A DNA stretch of 64,000 nt from assembly GCF_001677955.1 (NCBI RefSeq), contig NZ_LELA01000020.1, positions 1 to 64,000 on the forward strand, written 5' to 3'. Below, piece after piece: positions 15,377 to 23,500 of this stretch (the first letter of the stretch is position 1; each line of letters opens with the position of its first letter). Made by a program: the position numbers and the translations under genes. This stretch comes from Chryseobacterium sp. BGARF1. Its GTDB lineage: Bacteria; Bacteroidota; Bacteroidia; Flavobacteriales; Weeksellaceae. The notes beneath the pieces were generated by a model. The model was not told the origin of the DNA. It saw only the letters and a program-made list of their open reading frames with translations, and did no database searches.

Positions 15377-17041
15377 TTACTCATTTCCTAATAAAACACC
15401 AGAAATATTCCATGCACTGAAGCTCGTTCCTTCCGGTTCTCCCTGCGGAATTTTTACCTGAATTGTATGTTTTCCAGCTTTTAAATCACCTAAAGAAATA
15501 AAGTTTGGATTGGTTACTGTTCCGGGGCACCAGTTTGATCGGCTCAAATCTGAAGATGAAAGTCCGTCTGCAAAATTTCCTGATGCCGGATTAAATAATC
15601 GATAAGATCCGCATTCTGTTCTCCAAGGTGTAAAAGAGAAGTTTAATTTTCCATCTATATAAATTGAATTGGCTTTTGGGATGAATTCGTCTCCATTTTC
15701 CCAACCTCCATGTCCGGTTGTAATATATCTTAACTGAGCATTTTTAAGGTCTTTTTCTAAATTAAACTCTACGAAAAGTCCTTTATCGTTATTAAACATC
15801 GTTGCATAATCCTGCCCTGCCATTTCCATAATGTTGGTCGTATTGAAAAGCGGAATGACCTTATTATTTTTATTAACGATTTGTTCGCTATTGTGAATGG
15901 TAATGTCTAAACTTACTTTGTGACCACCTTTATCGTAATTTCCAATAAACGTTCCGATCCAAAGTTCTTTTTCAGAAAGGGAAGGTTTTAATTCGGTAAT
16001 ATCCTGACGAAAAGGACTTATAGTTTGCCAAGTTTTATCCTTTAATTCAATATGATTAAACTTATTAATTCCGAAAGCAGTGAAAAACCGCATCAATTCT
16101 ACCGTCGGTTGATAATTTTGATTGGAAGCGACTCCGTAATATTGTTTTCCGTTACCATTTTCGTAAACGGGAAGTGTTTTTGCCCCTTTTTCTAAACCAT
16201 CAAAAAATGTCTGTGATTTTTCTTCAGGAATAAAAAAAACGGTTCCTGTTCTGTCATAAGCATCACCATTGGACTGTTGCTTTAATTCCACAAAAACATT
16301 ATTACCCTGAGCAATTTTTGGAAACTTTATCTTTTTTAAAATAATAGTTCCATTGGCAAATCTTTTTATTTTTTCATCAGATTTTGATTGGTCTGAGAAA
16401 TTAATAATTTCATTTTCAAAAATATTCAATGTCGTAAATTTGCTTTTCCAAACTAAATCTTTGTAGCTCAATATATCTGTTGTAGGAATGGTTTTAGTGA
16501 TAATTTTATCAATCTCTGTTGTCTTAATTTTCTTTAAAGAAACTGCTGTCGTCGCTGAATTTCCGTTTCTTTCAACCTGTAAAACGAGACCTAAATTTTG
16601 TCCTAAACTTGATGGCCCGCCTTTTATTTTCAGATCATTGGTATACCAAACTTCAATAGTGTTTGAGTTGATCTTTGTAACTGCTTTTTTGCAATTGTAA
16701 CCTAAGATCTTTTTAGTTTGAGTTGTTAATTCAAATTCCTGTTTAGCGATCGATTCTTTATCTGAAGTTGAAATAGCTTCATTTGGTTTTAAAAATGCAT
16801 AAGAAACAATCGTGTTCGAAGGTTTTTCAATTTTGCTAATCTCAAAAGGGTAGTCGCTTTTCAGCTCTTTGATTTTTGTATTTAAAATAAAGTTTTCATT
16901 CTCATTGATCCAAACAATTGTCTGGTTCTGATTGGGCTGCGCTTTTCCGTTGTACGAACTTTCATATTGAATTTCATACGTCTGAGAAAAACTTAAAACA
17001 GATAAGAAAATAAAAAAACTTGCTAAAATAGATTTAAACAT
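15377..17041 (-). CDS. Secreted GLPGLI-like protein with PNGase F-like C-terminal region
   Basis: 554 residues with a signal peptide (MFKSILASFFIFLSVLSFSQ). The N-terminal ~200 residues match the GLPGLI type (IEVWYTNDLKIKGGPSSLG, then LGLVLQVERNG). From about residue 215 the sequence resembles the two jelly-roll domains of peptide-N-glycosidase F: AYDRTGTV near 260, TTGHGGWENGDEF near 445 and SSDLSRSNWCPG near 510. PNGase F removes N-glycans from proteins. By my alignment the Asp in AYDRTG and the Glu in GDEF fall at two catalytic positions, but the third acidic site appears to be Gly in LWIGTF. Activity is therefore uncertain. The promoter lies 20 nt upstream. Extracellular or periplasmic. 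Confidence 0.78.
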   Translation of the reverse strand: MFKSILASFFIFLSVLSFSQTYEIQYESSYNGKAQPNQNQTIVWINENENFILNTKIKELKSDYPFEISKIEKPSNTIVSYAFLKPNEAISTSDKESIAKQEFELTTQTKKILGYNCKKAVTKINSNTIEVWYTNDLKIKGGPSSLGQNLGLVLQVERNGNSATTAVSLKKIKTTEIDKIITKTIPTTDILSYKDLVWKSKFTTLNIFENEIINFSDQSKSDEKIKRFANGTIILKKIKFPKIAQGNNVFVELKQQSNGDAYDRTGTVFFIPEEKSQTFFDGLEKGAKTLPVYENGNGKQYYGVASNQNYQPTVELMRFFTAFGINKFNHIELKDKTWQTISPFRQDITELKPSLSEKELWIGTFIGNYDKGGHKVSLDITIHNSEQIVNKNNKVIPLFNTTNIMEMAGQDYATMFNNDKGLFVEFNLEKDLKNAQLRYITTGHGGWENGDEFIPKANSIYIDGKLNFSFTPWRTECGSYRLFNPASGNFADGLSSSDLSRSNWCPGTVTNPNFISLGDLKAGKHTIQVKIPQGEPEGTSFSAWNISGVLLGNE

Positions 17042-17060
17042 AATGTATTGATGGTTTTTA

Positions 17061-17068
17061 CAAAGATA
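17061..17068 (-). promoter_or_regulatory. Promoter -7 box (TATCTTTG) with -33 TTG
   Basis: On the minus strand TTG, 20 nt, TATCTTTG, ending 19 nt before the ATG of the GLPGLI/PNGase F-like gene. Confidence 0.85.
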
Positions 17069-17159
17069 ATTTATACATGATGATTTGTCAAATCTCTTTG
17101 TAATGGTTTAGATGTAAAATATTAATTTTAGAATTTCGTTTACCGTTTAAACTAAAAAC

Positions 17160-18116
17160 ATGAAGTCTATTTTTTCTTTATTGATCTTTTTAATTTTTTC
17201 TAATTATTATACTGCCCACAAACCAAAATTTAAAATGGAACGATTTGGGAATGTGAAAACTTTTTTCAGATCAGGATTCAATTTCGGAGATAAAACAATA
17301 GAGTCCCAAGAAATGAAAATCCATGTTATTGGAAAACTTTCTGAAATTCTTGCGAAGAGACTGAATCTTAAGGATACTTTAATGATTGAATATGAAAGAA
17401 GTTATAATGATAAGAAGTTGATTATTTTAGAAAGTGATAATTCCAATTATAAAGTTCTTGGACTAAATGAAGGAGTAATCATGAAAAGCAATAACAGGGG
17501 TTTAGCTGTGAGAATTATTGATAAAAATATTGATGTAATTGATGTTTTAAAATTAGTGGAATATACTATTCTTAACAGAAAAAAGATTAATAAGTTTTTA
17601 ACTACTGTAGATTATAATTATAGCTATAGAGATGAATATAAAGTCGCCATTCTTGCTAATTCTGATGATTTCATCCAAAAAATTCTTAAGAAAAATTCAG
17701 ATTTGATTAGTGAAATAGCTCAATCAAAAATATTATTATTGGATAATGGAGGATTACGAACCGAAATTTTATGGAAGAACAATGAATTTGTATTTGCAAA
17801 AAGCATAAAATATTTAAAAGAAGATAATGTTTATAAAAACGAATATGTAAGTTATAAAGTTTCAGATTTTAAGTATTATCTTGATTCATTTGATTCTAGC
17901 TGCATTCTAATTTTTAATGATACAAATACATTTACTTATTTTGATGGAAGAGAAGAAAATACATCTTCACAAAAATTGGATGAAAATTTCAGTGATTTTT
18001 ATCCCTTTAGATTAAATAAAGATAAAATATCAAACAAAATATTATTAATTCCGTTTAATAACGATGGCTTTTATGTTTATAAAATCAACAAAAAACTACT
18101 CCAAAAAATAGAGTAG
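17160..18116 (+). CDS. Hypothetical exported protein
   Basis: 318 residues with an N-terminal hydrophobic stretch that looks like a signal peptide (MKSIFSLLIFLIFSNYYTAH). The rest is rich in Lys, Asn, Asp and Tyr, with no motif or cysteine pattern I recognise. It is even more A+T-rich than its neighbours and reads as a lineage-specific protein. Divergent from the PNGase F-like gene and convergent with the rRNA methyltransferase gene (27 nt apart). No function is proposed. Confidence 0.7.
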   Translation: MKSIFSLLIFLIFSNYYTAHKPKFKMERFGNVKTFFRSGFNFGDKTIESQEMKIHVIGKLSEILAKRLNLKDTLMIEYERSYNDKKLIILESDNSNYKVLGLNEGVIMKSNNRGLAVRIIDKNIDVIDVLKLVEYTILNRKKINKFLTTVDYNYSYRDEYKVAILANSDDFIQKILKKNSDLISEIAQSKILLLDNGGLRTEILWKNNEFVFAKSIKYLKEDNVYKNEYVSYKVSDFKYYLDSFDSSCILIFNDTNTFTYFDGREENTSSQKLDENFSDFYPFRLNKDKISNKILLIPFNNDGFYVYKINKKLLQKIE

Positions 18117-18143
18117 TTTAGTATAGTTTATTGTGTAGATCTT

Positions 18144-19349
18144 TTAAGAAAGTCTTTCAATCAAAGCCATGTAAAATCCGTCGTAGCCTTCGCTAGGCAT
18201 TACTTTTTCGTCTTTGATCATTTTATAGTTAGGATTGTTTTTGATAAACTCTTCTACTTGCTTATTATTTTCAGAAGGTAAAATAGAGCATGTTGCATAC
18301 ACCATTTTTCCACCCACTTTCAGCATTTTAGAGTAATCCTGCATGATTTGCTGTTGCTCTGTCTTAATTCTGTCGATAAAAGCTTGGTCGATTTTCCATT
18401 TACTATCAGGGTTTCTTTTTAGAACTCCTAAACCAGAACATGGTGCATCGATCAAAAGTCTGTCTACTTTATCGTGAAGACGTTTGATTACTTTTGTGTC
18501 AGAAATCACTCTTGTTTCGATATTGTGAGCTCCAGCTCTTTTTGCACGACGTTTTAGCTCAGCTAATTTCCATTCAAAAATATCTAATGCGATAATCTGA
18601 CCTTTGTTTTTCATTAAAGCAGCTATGTGAAGTGTTTTTCCACCGGCACCTGCACAAGCGTCAACCACTCTTTGTCCTTCTTTTACATCAAGAAAATAGC
18701 CTATTTTTTGTGAAGAGGCATCTTGTACTTCAAACAAACCTTCTTTGAAAGCGGTGGTAAGAAATACGTTTTTCTTTTCCTCAAGCTGTACCGCATCAGG
18801 ATAATTTTTGATAGGATAAGCAACTACATTTTCGTGTGCAAGGTCAGAAATAAGCTCTCTTGGAGTTGTTCTCAAAGAGTTTGCTCTTAAAACAGTTGGT
18901 GCTTTTTCATTCAAGGCATGCATTTCTTTTTCCCACTTTTCTCCTAATTCTCTTTCCAGAGTTTCAACAAGCCATTCCGGAATAGAATGCTCAATCGCTT
19001 TGGTAGGAACGGTACCTTTTCTCAGTTTTGTCGTAATGTCGGCGATTTTGATGCCTTCAAATTCTTCAAATCTTTTGTAATTGGTTTTGCTCCAAAGAAG
19101 ATATGCGATGATTAGTTTATAGATGTTGGTAGGTTTTACTCCTTCACCCATATAATATTCAAGACGTTTTTTCCAACGGATGATATTATAGAAGATCTCA
19201 GAAACAACGGCTCTATCTTGGCTTCCCCATTGTCTGTGGGATTTCAAAAGCCTTTCTATTACTTTATCGGCGTATTTGTTTTTTTCGAAAAATGTTTCCT
19301 GTAAAGCATCGTGAATTCCGATTGCCAGGTTTCTGTGAATTAATTCCAT
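18144..19349 (-). CDS. RsmB/NOP-family RNA 5-methylcytosine methyltransferase
   Basis: SAM-dependent enzyme modifying cytosine in rRNA, most likely 16S. 401 residues. An N-terminal NusB-like helical region is followed by the Rossmann methyltransferase core: VDACAGAGGKTLHIA near 230, ALDIFEWKLAELKRRA near 255, DAPCSGLG near 301 (Cys that releases product) and YATCSILPSENN near 352 (catalytic Cys). Both cysteines are intact. The TATTTTTG promoter box is at 19376-19383. Which rRNA position it modifies cannot be told from the sequence. Monocistronic. Confidence 0.92.
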   Translation of the reverse strand: MELIHRNLAIGIHDALQETFFEKNKYADKVIERLLKSHRQWGSQDRAVVSEIFYNIIRWKKRLEYYMGEGVKPTNIYKLIIAYLLWSKTNYKRFEEFEGIKIADITTKLRKGTVPTKAIEHSIPEWLVETLERELGEKWEKEMHALNEKAPTVLRANSLRTTPRELISDLAHENVVAYPIKNYPDAVQLEEKKNVFLTTAFKEGLFEVQDASSQKIGYFLDVKEGQRVVDACAGAGGKTLHIAALMKNKGQIIALDIFEWKLAELKRRAKRAGAHNIETRVISDTKVIKRLHDKVDRLLIDAPCSGLGVLKRNPDSKWKIDQAFIDRIKTEQQQIMQDYSKMLKVGGKMVYATCSILPSENNKQVEEFIKNNPNYKMIKDEKVMPSEGYDGFYMALIERLS

Positions 19350-19375
19350 AAATTGCTATAAGCTGTTTGAATCTG

Positions 19376-19383
19376 CAAAAATA
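19376..19383 (-). promoter_or_regulatory. Promoter -7 box (TATTTTTG) of the RNA methyltransferase gene
   Basis: Exact TAnnTTTG on the minus strand, about 26 nt before the start codon. Confidence 0.65.
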
Positions 19384-19479
19384 CGAATTTAAGTTGAGAG
19401 TTAATGATTTGTAGTTATGAGTTATAAATTATGAGTTTAAAGAAAATTAAATTTAGACCAATTGATCTTTACTTTTGCC

Positions 19480-19513
19480 TAACTTCTAACTTCTAACTTC
19501 TAACTTCTAACTC
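19480..19513. repeat. Heptamer tandem repeat TAACTTC x4
   Basis: Four full copies plus a partial one, directly upstream of the yjdM promoter box (19521-19528) where the -33 region would be. Length changes would alter promoter spacing. Confidence 0.85.
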
Positions 19514-19520
19514 AAAATAC

Positions 19521-19528
19521 TACCTTTG
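19521..19528 (+). promoter_or_regulatory. Promoter -7 box of yjdM (TACCTTTG)
   Basis: Exact TAnnTTTG, 15 nt before the ATG, just downstream of the TAACTTC repeat array. Confidence 0.75.
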
Positions 19529-19543
19529 CAAAAATTAATAAAA

Positions 19544-19876
19544 ATGAGCGATGTAGTTATTTGTCCGAAATGTAGTTCTGAATTTACTTATGAACAAGAT
19601 AATTTAATGGTTTGTTCACAATGCTTCCACGAATGGGATCCTAAAGAAGCCGGAAATGAAGATCAAATTTTAGACATCAATGGAAATGAACTTCAAAATG
19701 GAGATTCTGTCATTGTAATGAAAGATCTTCCGGTAAAAGGAGCTCCGAAGCCTGTAAAAGCAGGAACTAAAGTAAAAAATATCCGTCTAAGACCAAACAG
19801 TGATCATAATATTGATTGTAAAATTGATGGTTTTGGTGCAATGGCTTTGAAATCTGAATTTGTAAAGAAGGCTTAA
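19544..19876 (+). CDS. yjdM: YjdM/PhnA-family zinc-ribbon protein
   Basis: 110 residues, matching the usual length of YjdM (once called PhnA). The N-terminal zinc ribbon has CPKC (residues 6-9) and CSQC (about 25-28), followed by the HEWDP motif, and then the conserved C-terminal barrel with DINGN and KNIRL motifs ending in a Lys-rich tail. The old link to alkylphosphonate breakdown is not supported by neighbours here, and the cellular role is unknown. I start at the ATG after the promoter; the upstream TTG lies inside the -7 box. Cytoplasmic, monocistronic. Confidence 0.9.
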   Translation: MSDVVICPKCSSEFTYEQDNLMVCSQCFHEWDPKEAGNEDQILDINGNELQNGDSVIVMKDLPVKGAPKPVKAGTKVKNIRLRPNSDHNIDCKIDGFGAMALKSEFVKKA

Positions 19877-19887
19877 TATAAGCAATG

Positions 19888-19937
19888 TTGATTTTTGGTA
19901 ATTAGAATTGTTTTTAAAACTAATTGCCAAAAATCAA
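19888..19937. repeat. Long inverted repeat downstream of yjdM
   Basis: 18-bp arms starting TTGATTTTTGGTAATTAG (19888-19905) and ending at 19937, with one mismatch and a 14-nt A/T loop. On the plus strand it is followed by an A-run rather than a T-run, so it is not a classical terminator for yjdM. It directly abuts the T-tract end of the minus-strand small RNA. Confidence 0.7.
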
Positions 19938-19938
19938 T

Positions 19939-20049
19939 AAAAAAAAGGAAAGAATTGGACAGAGTACTCTTTCAAAGACCGGATTGCAGAATGCTAATTT
20001 AGGTCTGGAAGGCAGAAAGAGAATTAACCAAAAATTTCCCTATGTTGTT
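19939..20049 (-). ncRNA. Candidate rod-shaped small RNA
   Basis: On the minus strand a perfect TATCTTTG box (20063-20056) is followed by about 110 nt that fold into one nested rod: TTTCC/GGAAA (outer), CCAA/TTGG, GAAAGAG/CTCTTTC, GGTCT/AGACC and TGCTAAT/ATTGCA (tip), all in order. It ends in eight T residues (19946-19939), as an intrinsic terminator would. No ORF. Both flanking genes leave this 269-nt gap free. It is not SRP RNA: no GGAA tetraloop sits at the tip. A 6S-like or lineage-specific regulatory RNA is possible. Confidence 0.6.
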
Positions 20050-20055
20050 GTATTA

Positions 20056-20063
20056 CAAAGATA
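20056..20063 (-). promoter_or_regulatory. Promoter -7 box (TATCTTTG) of the candidate small RNA
   Basis: Perfect TAnnTTTG on the minus strand, about 7 nt before the inferred 5' end of the hairpin RNA. It points away from the ABC ATPase gene end, so it cannot serve that gene. Confidence 0.65.
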
Positions 20064-20145
20064 TCGAAATAAGTAGGATGAAAATTGTTAATTCGTTGAA
20101 AATTATCAACATACTAACATTAAGGTGCTTAATGTTTTCTTAACA

Positions 20146-21084
20146 TTAGTCCTCAAAAGTAATCTGAACTGAATTTTCAAGCTGATGAGTACTAAACATC
20201 ACCATTTCTCTGTTTCTAAATTTGATTTTATTCCAATAATGGTTTCCGGCAAATCTGCTTTCTAAAACTTCAGCTTCAAAACCATTTTCTGAGATTTTGA
20301 TTTGATGCGGATAATAAAAAAATCTGGAAATCGATAAGTCTGAAATTTCATTCTCACTGAAAATATTTACTTCTCCAAAAAGTTTTGCTACATAAGGATT
20401 ATAAGGATTTTTATAGGTTTCTTCAGCACTATTATTTTGAATCAGTCTTCCGTTTTGTAAAACGATAATTTGGTCTGTCCATGCAATAATATCCTGCAAT
20501 TCGTGAGTAGAAATGACCAAAGAAATGTTGTTTTCTTTTACATATCTGAACAGTTTTTCACGAAGTTCAATTTTTCTTGCAAAATCAAGATTGCTGAACG
20601 GTTCATCGAGTAAAAGCAACTTTGGAAGTACCGAAAGCGCTCTTGCAATGGCAACTCTTTGTTGTTGTCCGCCGCTTAAATTTTTGGGCAAAACATCTGC
20701 AAATTCAACCAAACCAACAACGTCTAAAAGTTCTAAGACCTTTTCTTTTTTCTTGACTAAATTGATGTTAGAGATAAATTTCCCAACATTATCTGCAACG
20801 GTTGCATAAGGCATCAAATCAAAATTTTGTGCTACAAATTTCATTTCAGCTTCTCCGGGAACGAGATTTCCTTTCGGACCCATGAGTTTTCTGCCTTCAA
20901 ATAAAATTTCACCCTGGTTCCAGTCGTGTAATCCGTAGATAAGACTTAGTAACGTAGATTTTCCGCAACCGCTTTCACCTGCCAAGGCGATAATTTTACC
21001 TTCATCCAATTTTAGATTGAAGTTTTGAAAAAGCGTTTTTTCCTGAGAATGAGAAAAGTACAAGTTGTTTATCTCTAATAGCAT
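20146..21084 (-). CDS. ABC transporter ATP-binding protein with TOBE-like C-terminus
   Basis: 312 residues starting at MLLEINNLYFSHS. The ATPase domain shows Walker A GESGCGKST near residue 36, signature LSGGQQQRVAIARAL near 137, Walker B LLLLDEPFSNLD near 157 and the switch His in STHELQD near 194. The last ~70 residues resemble a TOBE regulatory domain, as in importers for iron, sulfate, molybdate or polyamines. No permease or binding protein lies nearby, so the substrate cannot be named. I start 20 codons after the longest start because a TATTTTTG box ends 4 nt before this ATG. Peripheral inner-membrane protein. Confidence 0.9.
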   Translation of the reverse strand: MLLEINNLYFSHSQEKTLFQNFNLKLDEGKIIALAGESGCGKSTLLSLIYGLHDWNQGEILFEGRKLMGPKGNLVPGEAEMKFVAQNFDLMPYATVADNVGKFISNINLVKKKEKVLELLDVVGLVEFADVLPKNLSGGQQQRVAIARALSVLPKLLLLDEPFSNLDFARKIELREKLFRYVKENNISLVISTHELQDIIAWTDQIIVLQNGRLIQNNSAEETYKNPYNPYVAKLFGEVNIFSENEISDLSISRFFYYPHQIKISENGFEAEVLESRFAGNHYWNKIKFRNREMVMFSTHQLENSVQITFED

Positions 21085-21088
21085 ACTG

Positions 21089-21096
21089 CAAAAATA
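21089..21096 (-). promoter_or_regulatory. Promoter -7 box (TATTTTTG) placed 4 nt before the ABC ATPase ATG
   Basis: Exact TAnnTTTG. The 4-nt spacing to ATG implies leaderless mRNA and fixes the start of the ABC gene. Confidence 0.65.
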
Positions 21097-21128
21097 AGGG
21101 TTTTTCAAGAAGACTGGCATATTTTTAG

Positions 21129-21136
21129 TAATTTTG
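21129..21136 (+). promoter_or_regulatory. Promoter -7 box (TAATTTTG) of the YceI gene
   Basis: Exact TAnnTTTG, 21 nt before the ATG of the YceI-like lipoprotein, divergent from the ABC ATPase promoter. Confidence 0.7.
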
Positions 21137-21157
21137 CCATGCATAAATTATATCAAA

Positions 21158-21808
21158 ATGAAAAGAATATTATTTTCTCTCGCTATTCCCGCTTTGTTCA
21201 CTATTGTTTCTTGTTCTAAAGAAAAACCGGTAACAAGTGATACCAATGAGGTCACAACAACGAAAGACGGAAGCCGATTTGTTTTGGATACTTTAAACAG
21301 TAATGTAGAATGGAAAGGATATAAGGTTTTTAAATCTGAAAATACAAGCCATTTTGGAACCATTAAATTCGAAAGTGGTGATGTTACAGTAAAAGACGGA
21401 GAGCTGGAAAGCGGAAAGTTTGTTGCAAATATGGAGTCTCTAAGCTCTGAAGATTTAAAAAATGATGCAGAACAGTTAGGAAAGCTGAATACTCATCTGA
21501 AAAGTGCTGACTTTTTTGAGGTTGAAAAATTTCCAACATCTTCTTTCGAAATTACAAAAGTGAGCTCGTCTTCAGAAGGCGATTACAATACCATTTTAGA
21601 TGGTAATTTAACGATAAAAGGAATTACAAAACCTGTGCAGTTTAAAGCAAATGTTGCAGTAAATGGAGCAGAGGTAAGTATTGCAACTGAACCTAAAGAC
21701 GTTATGCGGGAAGATTTTGGAGTGAAATTTCAATCTCCTGCTGCAAACGGAGTCATTAAAAATGAAGTGACACTTCAGATTAGAGTGAAAGCTTTAGAAA
21801 AAAAATAA
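21158..21808 (+). CDS. YceI family lipoprotein
   Basis: 216 residues with a lipoprotein signal ending in the lipobox TIVSC (Cys about residue 20), so it is probably anchored in a membrane by lipid. The mature part is the YceI beta-barrel: VEWKGYKVF near 54, HFGTIKFESGDV near 65, a LNTHLKSADFFEVEKFPTSSFE-type core and TIKGITKPVQFKA near 157. YceI proteins bind isoprenoid or other hydrophobic ligands; the physiological ligand here is unknown. Start chosen at MKRILFSL, after the promoter box. It may be co-transcribed with the broken small membrane gene downstream. Confidence 0.9.
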   Translation: MKRILFSLAIPALFTIVSCSKEKPVTSDTNEVTTTKDGSRFVLDTLNSNVEWKGYKVFKSENTSHFGTIKFESGDVTVKDGELESGKFVANMESLSSEDLKNDAEQLGKLNTHLKSADFFEVEKFPTSSFEITKVSSSSEGDYNTILDGNLTIKGITKPVQFKANVAVNGAEVSIATEPKDVMREDFGVKFQSPAANGVIKNEVTLQIRVKALEKK

Positions 21809-21821
21809 TTTAAATAAAGCA

Positions 21822-22089
21822 ATGATGAGTAAGGCCGTTTTAATAATCAGTATAGCTTGCATGATTTTTTTACTAAGTCTTCAGATTCTTTATTTTATCT
21901 CCTATAGCAACCAAATTATCCAGATTTTTGGAGAACTATTTACAATTCCATCTTTAGTCTTTGTAGTTTTTGCATTTTTTTTTTAGTCTTGTTAAAGTCT
22001 TGAAAAAAAATAAAGAATATAATCTTGTTTTGGGAATTAATATTTTTACAATTTTAATAAGTATAGCTGCAACAGCGTTTTTAGATTAA
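21822..22089 (+). pseudogene. Small membrane protein gene interrupted at a T10 tract
   Basis: Reading from ATG at 21822 gives 54 hydrophobic residues and then stops at 21984-21986, inside a run of ten T (21975-21984). Removing one T restores a frame that runs to the stop at 22087-22089 and adds a basic linker (SLVKVLKKNKEYN) and another hydrophobic helix, for a total of about 88 residues with three membrane segments. The long homopolymer is the obvious frameshift site. It could be a sequencing error, phase variation, polymerase slippage or decay. I recognise no family. It sits 13 nt after the YceI gene, probably in the same operon. Confidence 0.6.
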
Positions 22090-22118
22090 ATCAAATCAGC
22101 TTTAAATAGCAATTATAT

Positions 22119-22147
22119 AATCTGTTTCTCATGAGACAGATTATTTT
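22119..22147 (+). terminator. Terminator-like hairpin before pheS
   Basis: AATCTGT ... ACAGATT arms with a CTCATGAG centre, followed by ATTTTATG; only moderately T-rich. Probably ends the YceI operon. Confidence 0.5.
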
Positions 22148-22184
22148 ATGATAAATTGAAAAGGTTTTTTAAACTGAAAATCGT

Positions 22185-22192
22185 ATTTTTGC
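22185..22192 (+). promoter_or_regulatory. pheS promoter -7 box (TATTTTTG)
   Basis: Exact TAnnTTTG, 28 nt before the pheS ATG. The short untranslated region leaves no room for a leader peptide like that of tyrS. Confidence 0.65.
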
Positions 22193-22220
22193 AAATACAT
22201 TTTTTTGAAAGGGTAAAACA

Positions 22221-23231
22221 ATGATTGAAAAGATAGAAGAATTGCTTGTTGAGGTTAATGGCTTCAATACGACAAGTAAAGAGGAAATAGAAAACTTCCG
22301 AATTAAGTATAATGGAAAAAAAGGAGTTCTGAATGATTTTTTTGAAAAATTTAAAGAAGTTCCAAATGACCAGAAGAAAGAATTCGGACAAAAAATCAAT
22401 ACTCTGAAGCAAGCGGTTAATGTAAAGCTAGAAGATTTAAAAAATGCTTCTGCTTCTTCTATTATTTTAGAAAAAGAAGATCTTACAAAACCTGCTTTTC
22501 CTTTAGATTTAGGATCTAGACATCCAATTAATTTAGTGAAAAACAGAATTATTGAGATTTTTAAATCCATTGGTTTTGCCGTTGCAGACGGACCGGAAAT
22601 TGAAGATGACTGGCACAATTTTACTGCGCTGAATCTTCCGGAATATCATCCTGCCAGAGATATGCAAGATACTTTCTTCATCGAGCAGAATCCGGATATT
22701 TTATTAAGAACACATACTTCTTCGGTACAGATTCGTTATATGGAGGAAAATGAGCCGCCTATCAGAATTTTGTCTCCAGGAAGAGTTTTCAGAAATGAGG
22801 CTATTTCTTCACGTTCGCATTGTATTTTCCATCAGATTGAAGGTTTGTATATTGATGAAAATGTAAGTTTCGCAGATTTAAAGCAGACGATTCAGTTTTT
22901 TACTACTGAGCTTTTTGGAAAGTCTAAAATCAGAATGAGACCTTCATTTTTCCCATTCACAGAGCCAAGTGCTGAGATTGATGTATATTGGGGATTAAAT
23001 TCTGAAACCGATTATAGAATTACCAAAGGAACAGGCTGGCTAGAAATTATGGGTTGCGGAATGGTAGATCCTGCTGTTTTGAAAAATGTAAATATTGATT
23101 CTGAGAAGTATTCAGGATACGCTTTTGGAATGGGTATTGAGAGAATTACAATGCTTCTTTACCAAATGAGCGACATCAGAATGTTCTTTGAAAATGATAT
23201 AAGAACTTTAGAACAGTTTAAAACATTGTAA
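22221..23231 (+). CDS. pheS: Phenylalanyl-tRNA synthetase alpha subunit
   Basis: Catalytic subunit of the (alpha-beta)2 enzyme that charges tRNA-Phe. 336 residues. An N-terminal coiled-coil (about 1-90) precedes the class II core: [25 protein letters not shown] around residues 152-175 (motif 2 region), [11 protein letters not shown] near 210, [16 protein letters not shown] near 245 and [12 protein letters not shown] near 303 (motif 3). The beta subunit gene pheT is not adjacent, which is common in Bacteroidota. Own promoter upstream and a terminator after the stop. Confidence 0.96.
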   Translation: MIEKIEELLVEVNGFNTTSKEEIENFRIKYNGKKGVLNDFFEKFKEVPNDQKKEFGQKINTLKQAVNVKLEDLKNASASSIILEKEDLTKPAFPLDLGSRHPINLVKNRIIEIFKSIGFAVADGPEIEDDWHNFTALNLPEYHPARDMQDTFFIEQNPDILLRTHTSSVQIRYMEENEPPIRILSPGRVFRNEAISSRSHCIFHQIEGLYIDENVSFADLKQTIQFFTTELFGKSKIRMRPSFFPFTEPSAEIDVYWGLNSETDYRITKGTGWLEIMGCGMVDPAVLKNVNIDSEKYSGYAFGMGIERITMLLYQMSDIRMFFENDIRTLEQFKTL

Positions 23232-23254
23232 TTAATTTAACATAAATAATTTTT

Positions 23255-23282
23255 AATCCTGTGAATTTTCACGGGATTTTTT
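23255..23282 (+). terminator. Terminator of pheS
   Basis: AATCCTGTGAA / TTCACGGGATT stem followed by TTTTTT. Confidence 0.85.
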
Positions 23283-23500
23283 ATTAACTTTATAAATCAC
23301 TTAAAGACGAATCTTTTTTAAGAAAAAAATACATTTTTTTATAGAATTCAGAGAATAAAGTATAAGTGTTGTGATAGGATTTTTTCCGATTTACAAAATA
23401 TATCATTCTAAACAAATGATAATATACCAGAATGTTTTTGCAGTCTGTAACTAAGAGTTCAAATCTGATACTGATCGCAAAAAGCTTTAAATACATGTAT

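Noticed and set aside
20000..20022. GGTCTGGAAGGCAG stretch resembling the SRP RNA core
   Set aside because: In SRP RNA the GGAA lies in the apical loop; here it is in the side of a rod, and the T-tract shows transcription from the other strand.
22146..22618. Antisense ORFs opposite pheS
   Set aside because: They are shadows of the pheS reading frame without motifs or promoters.
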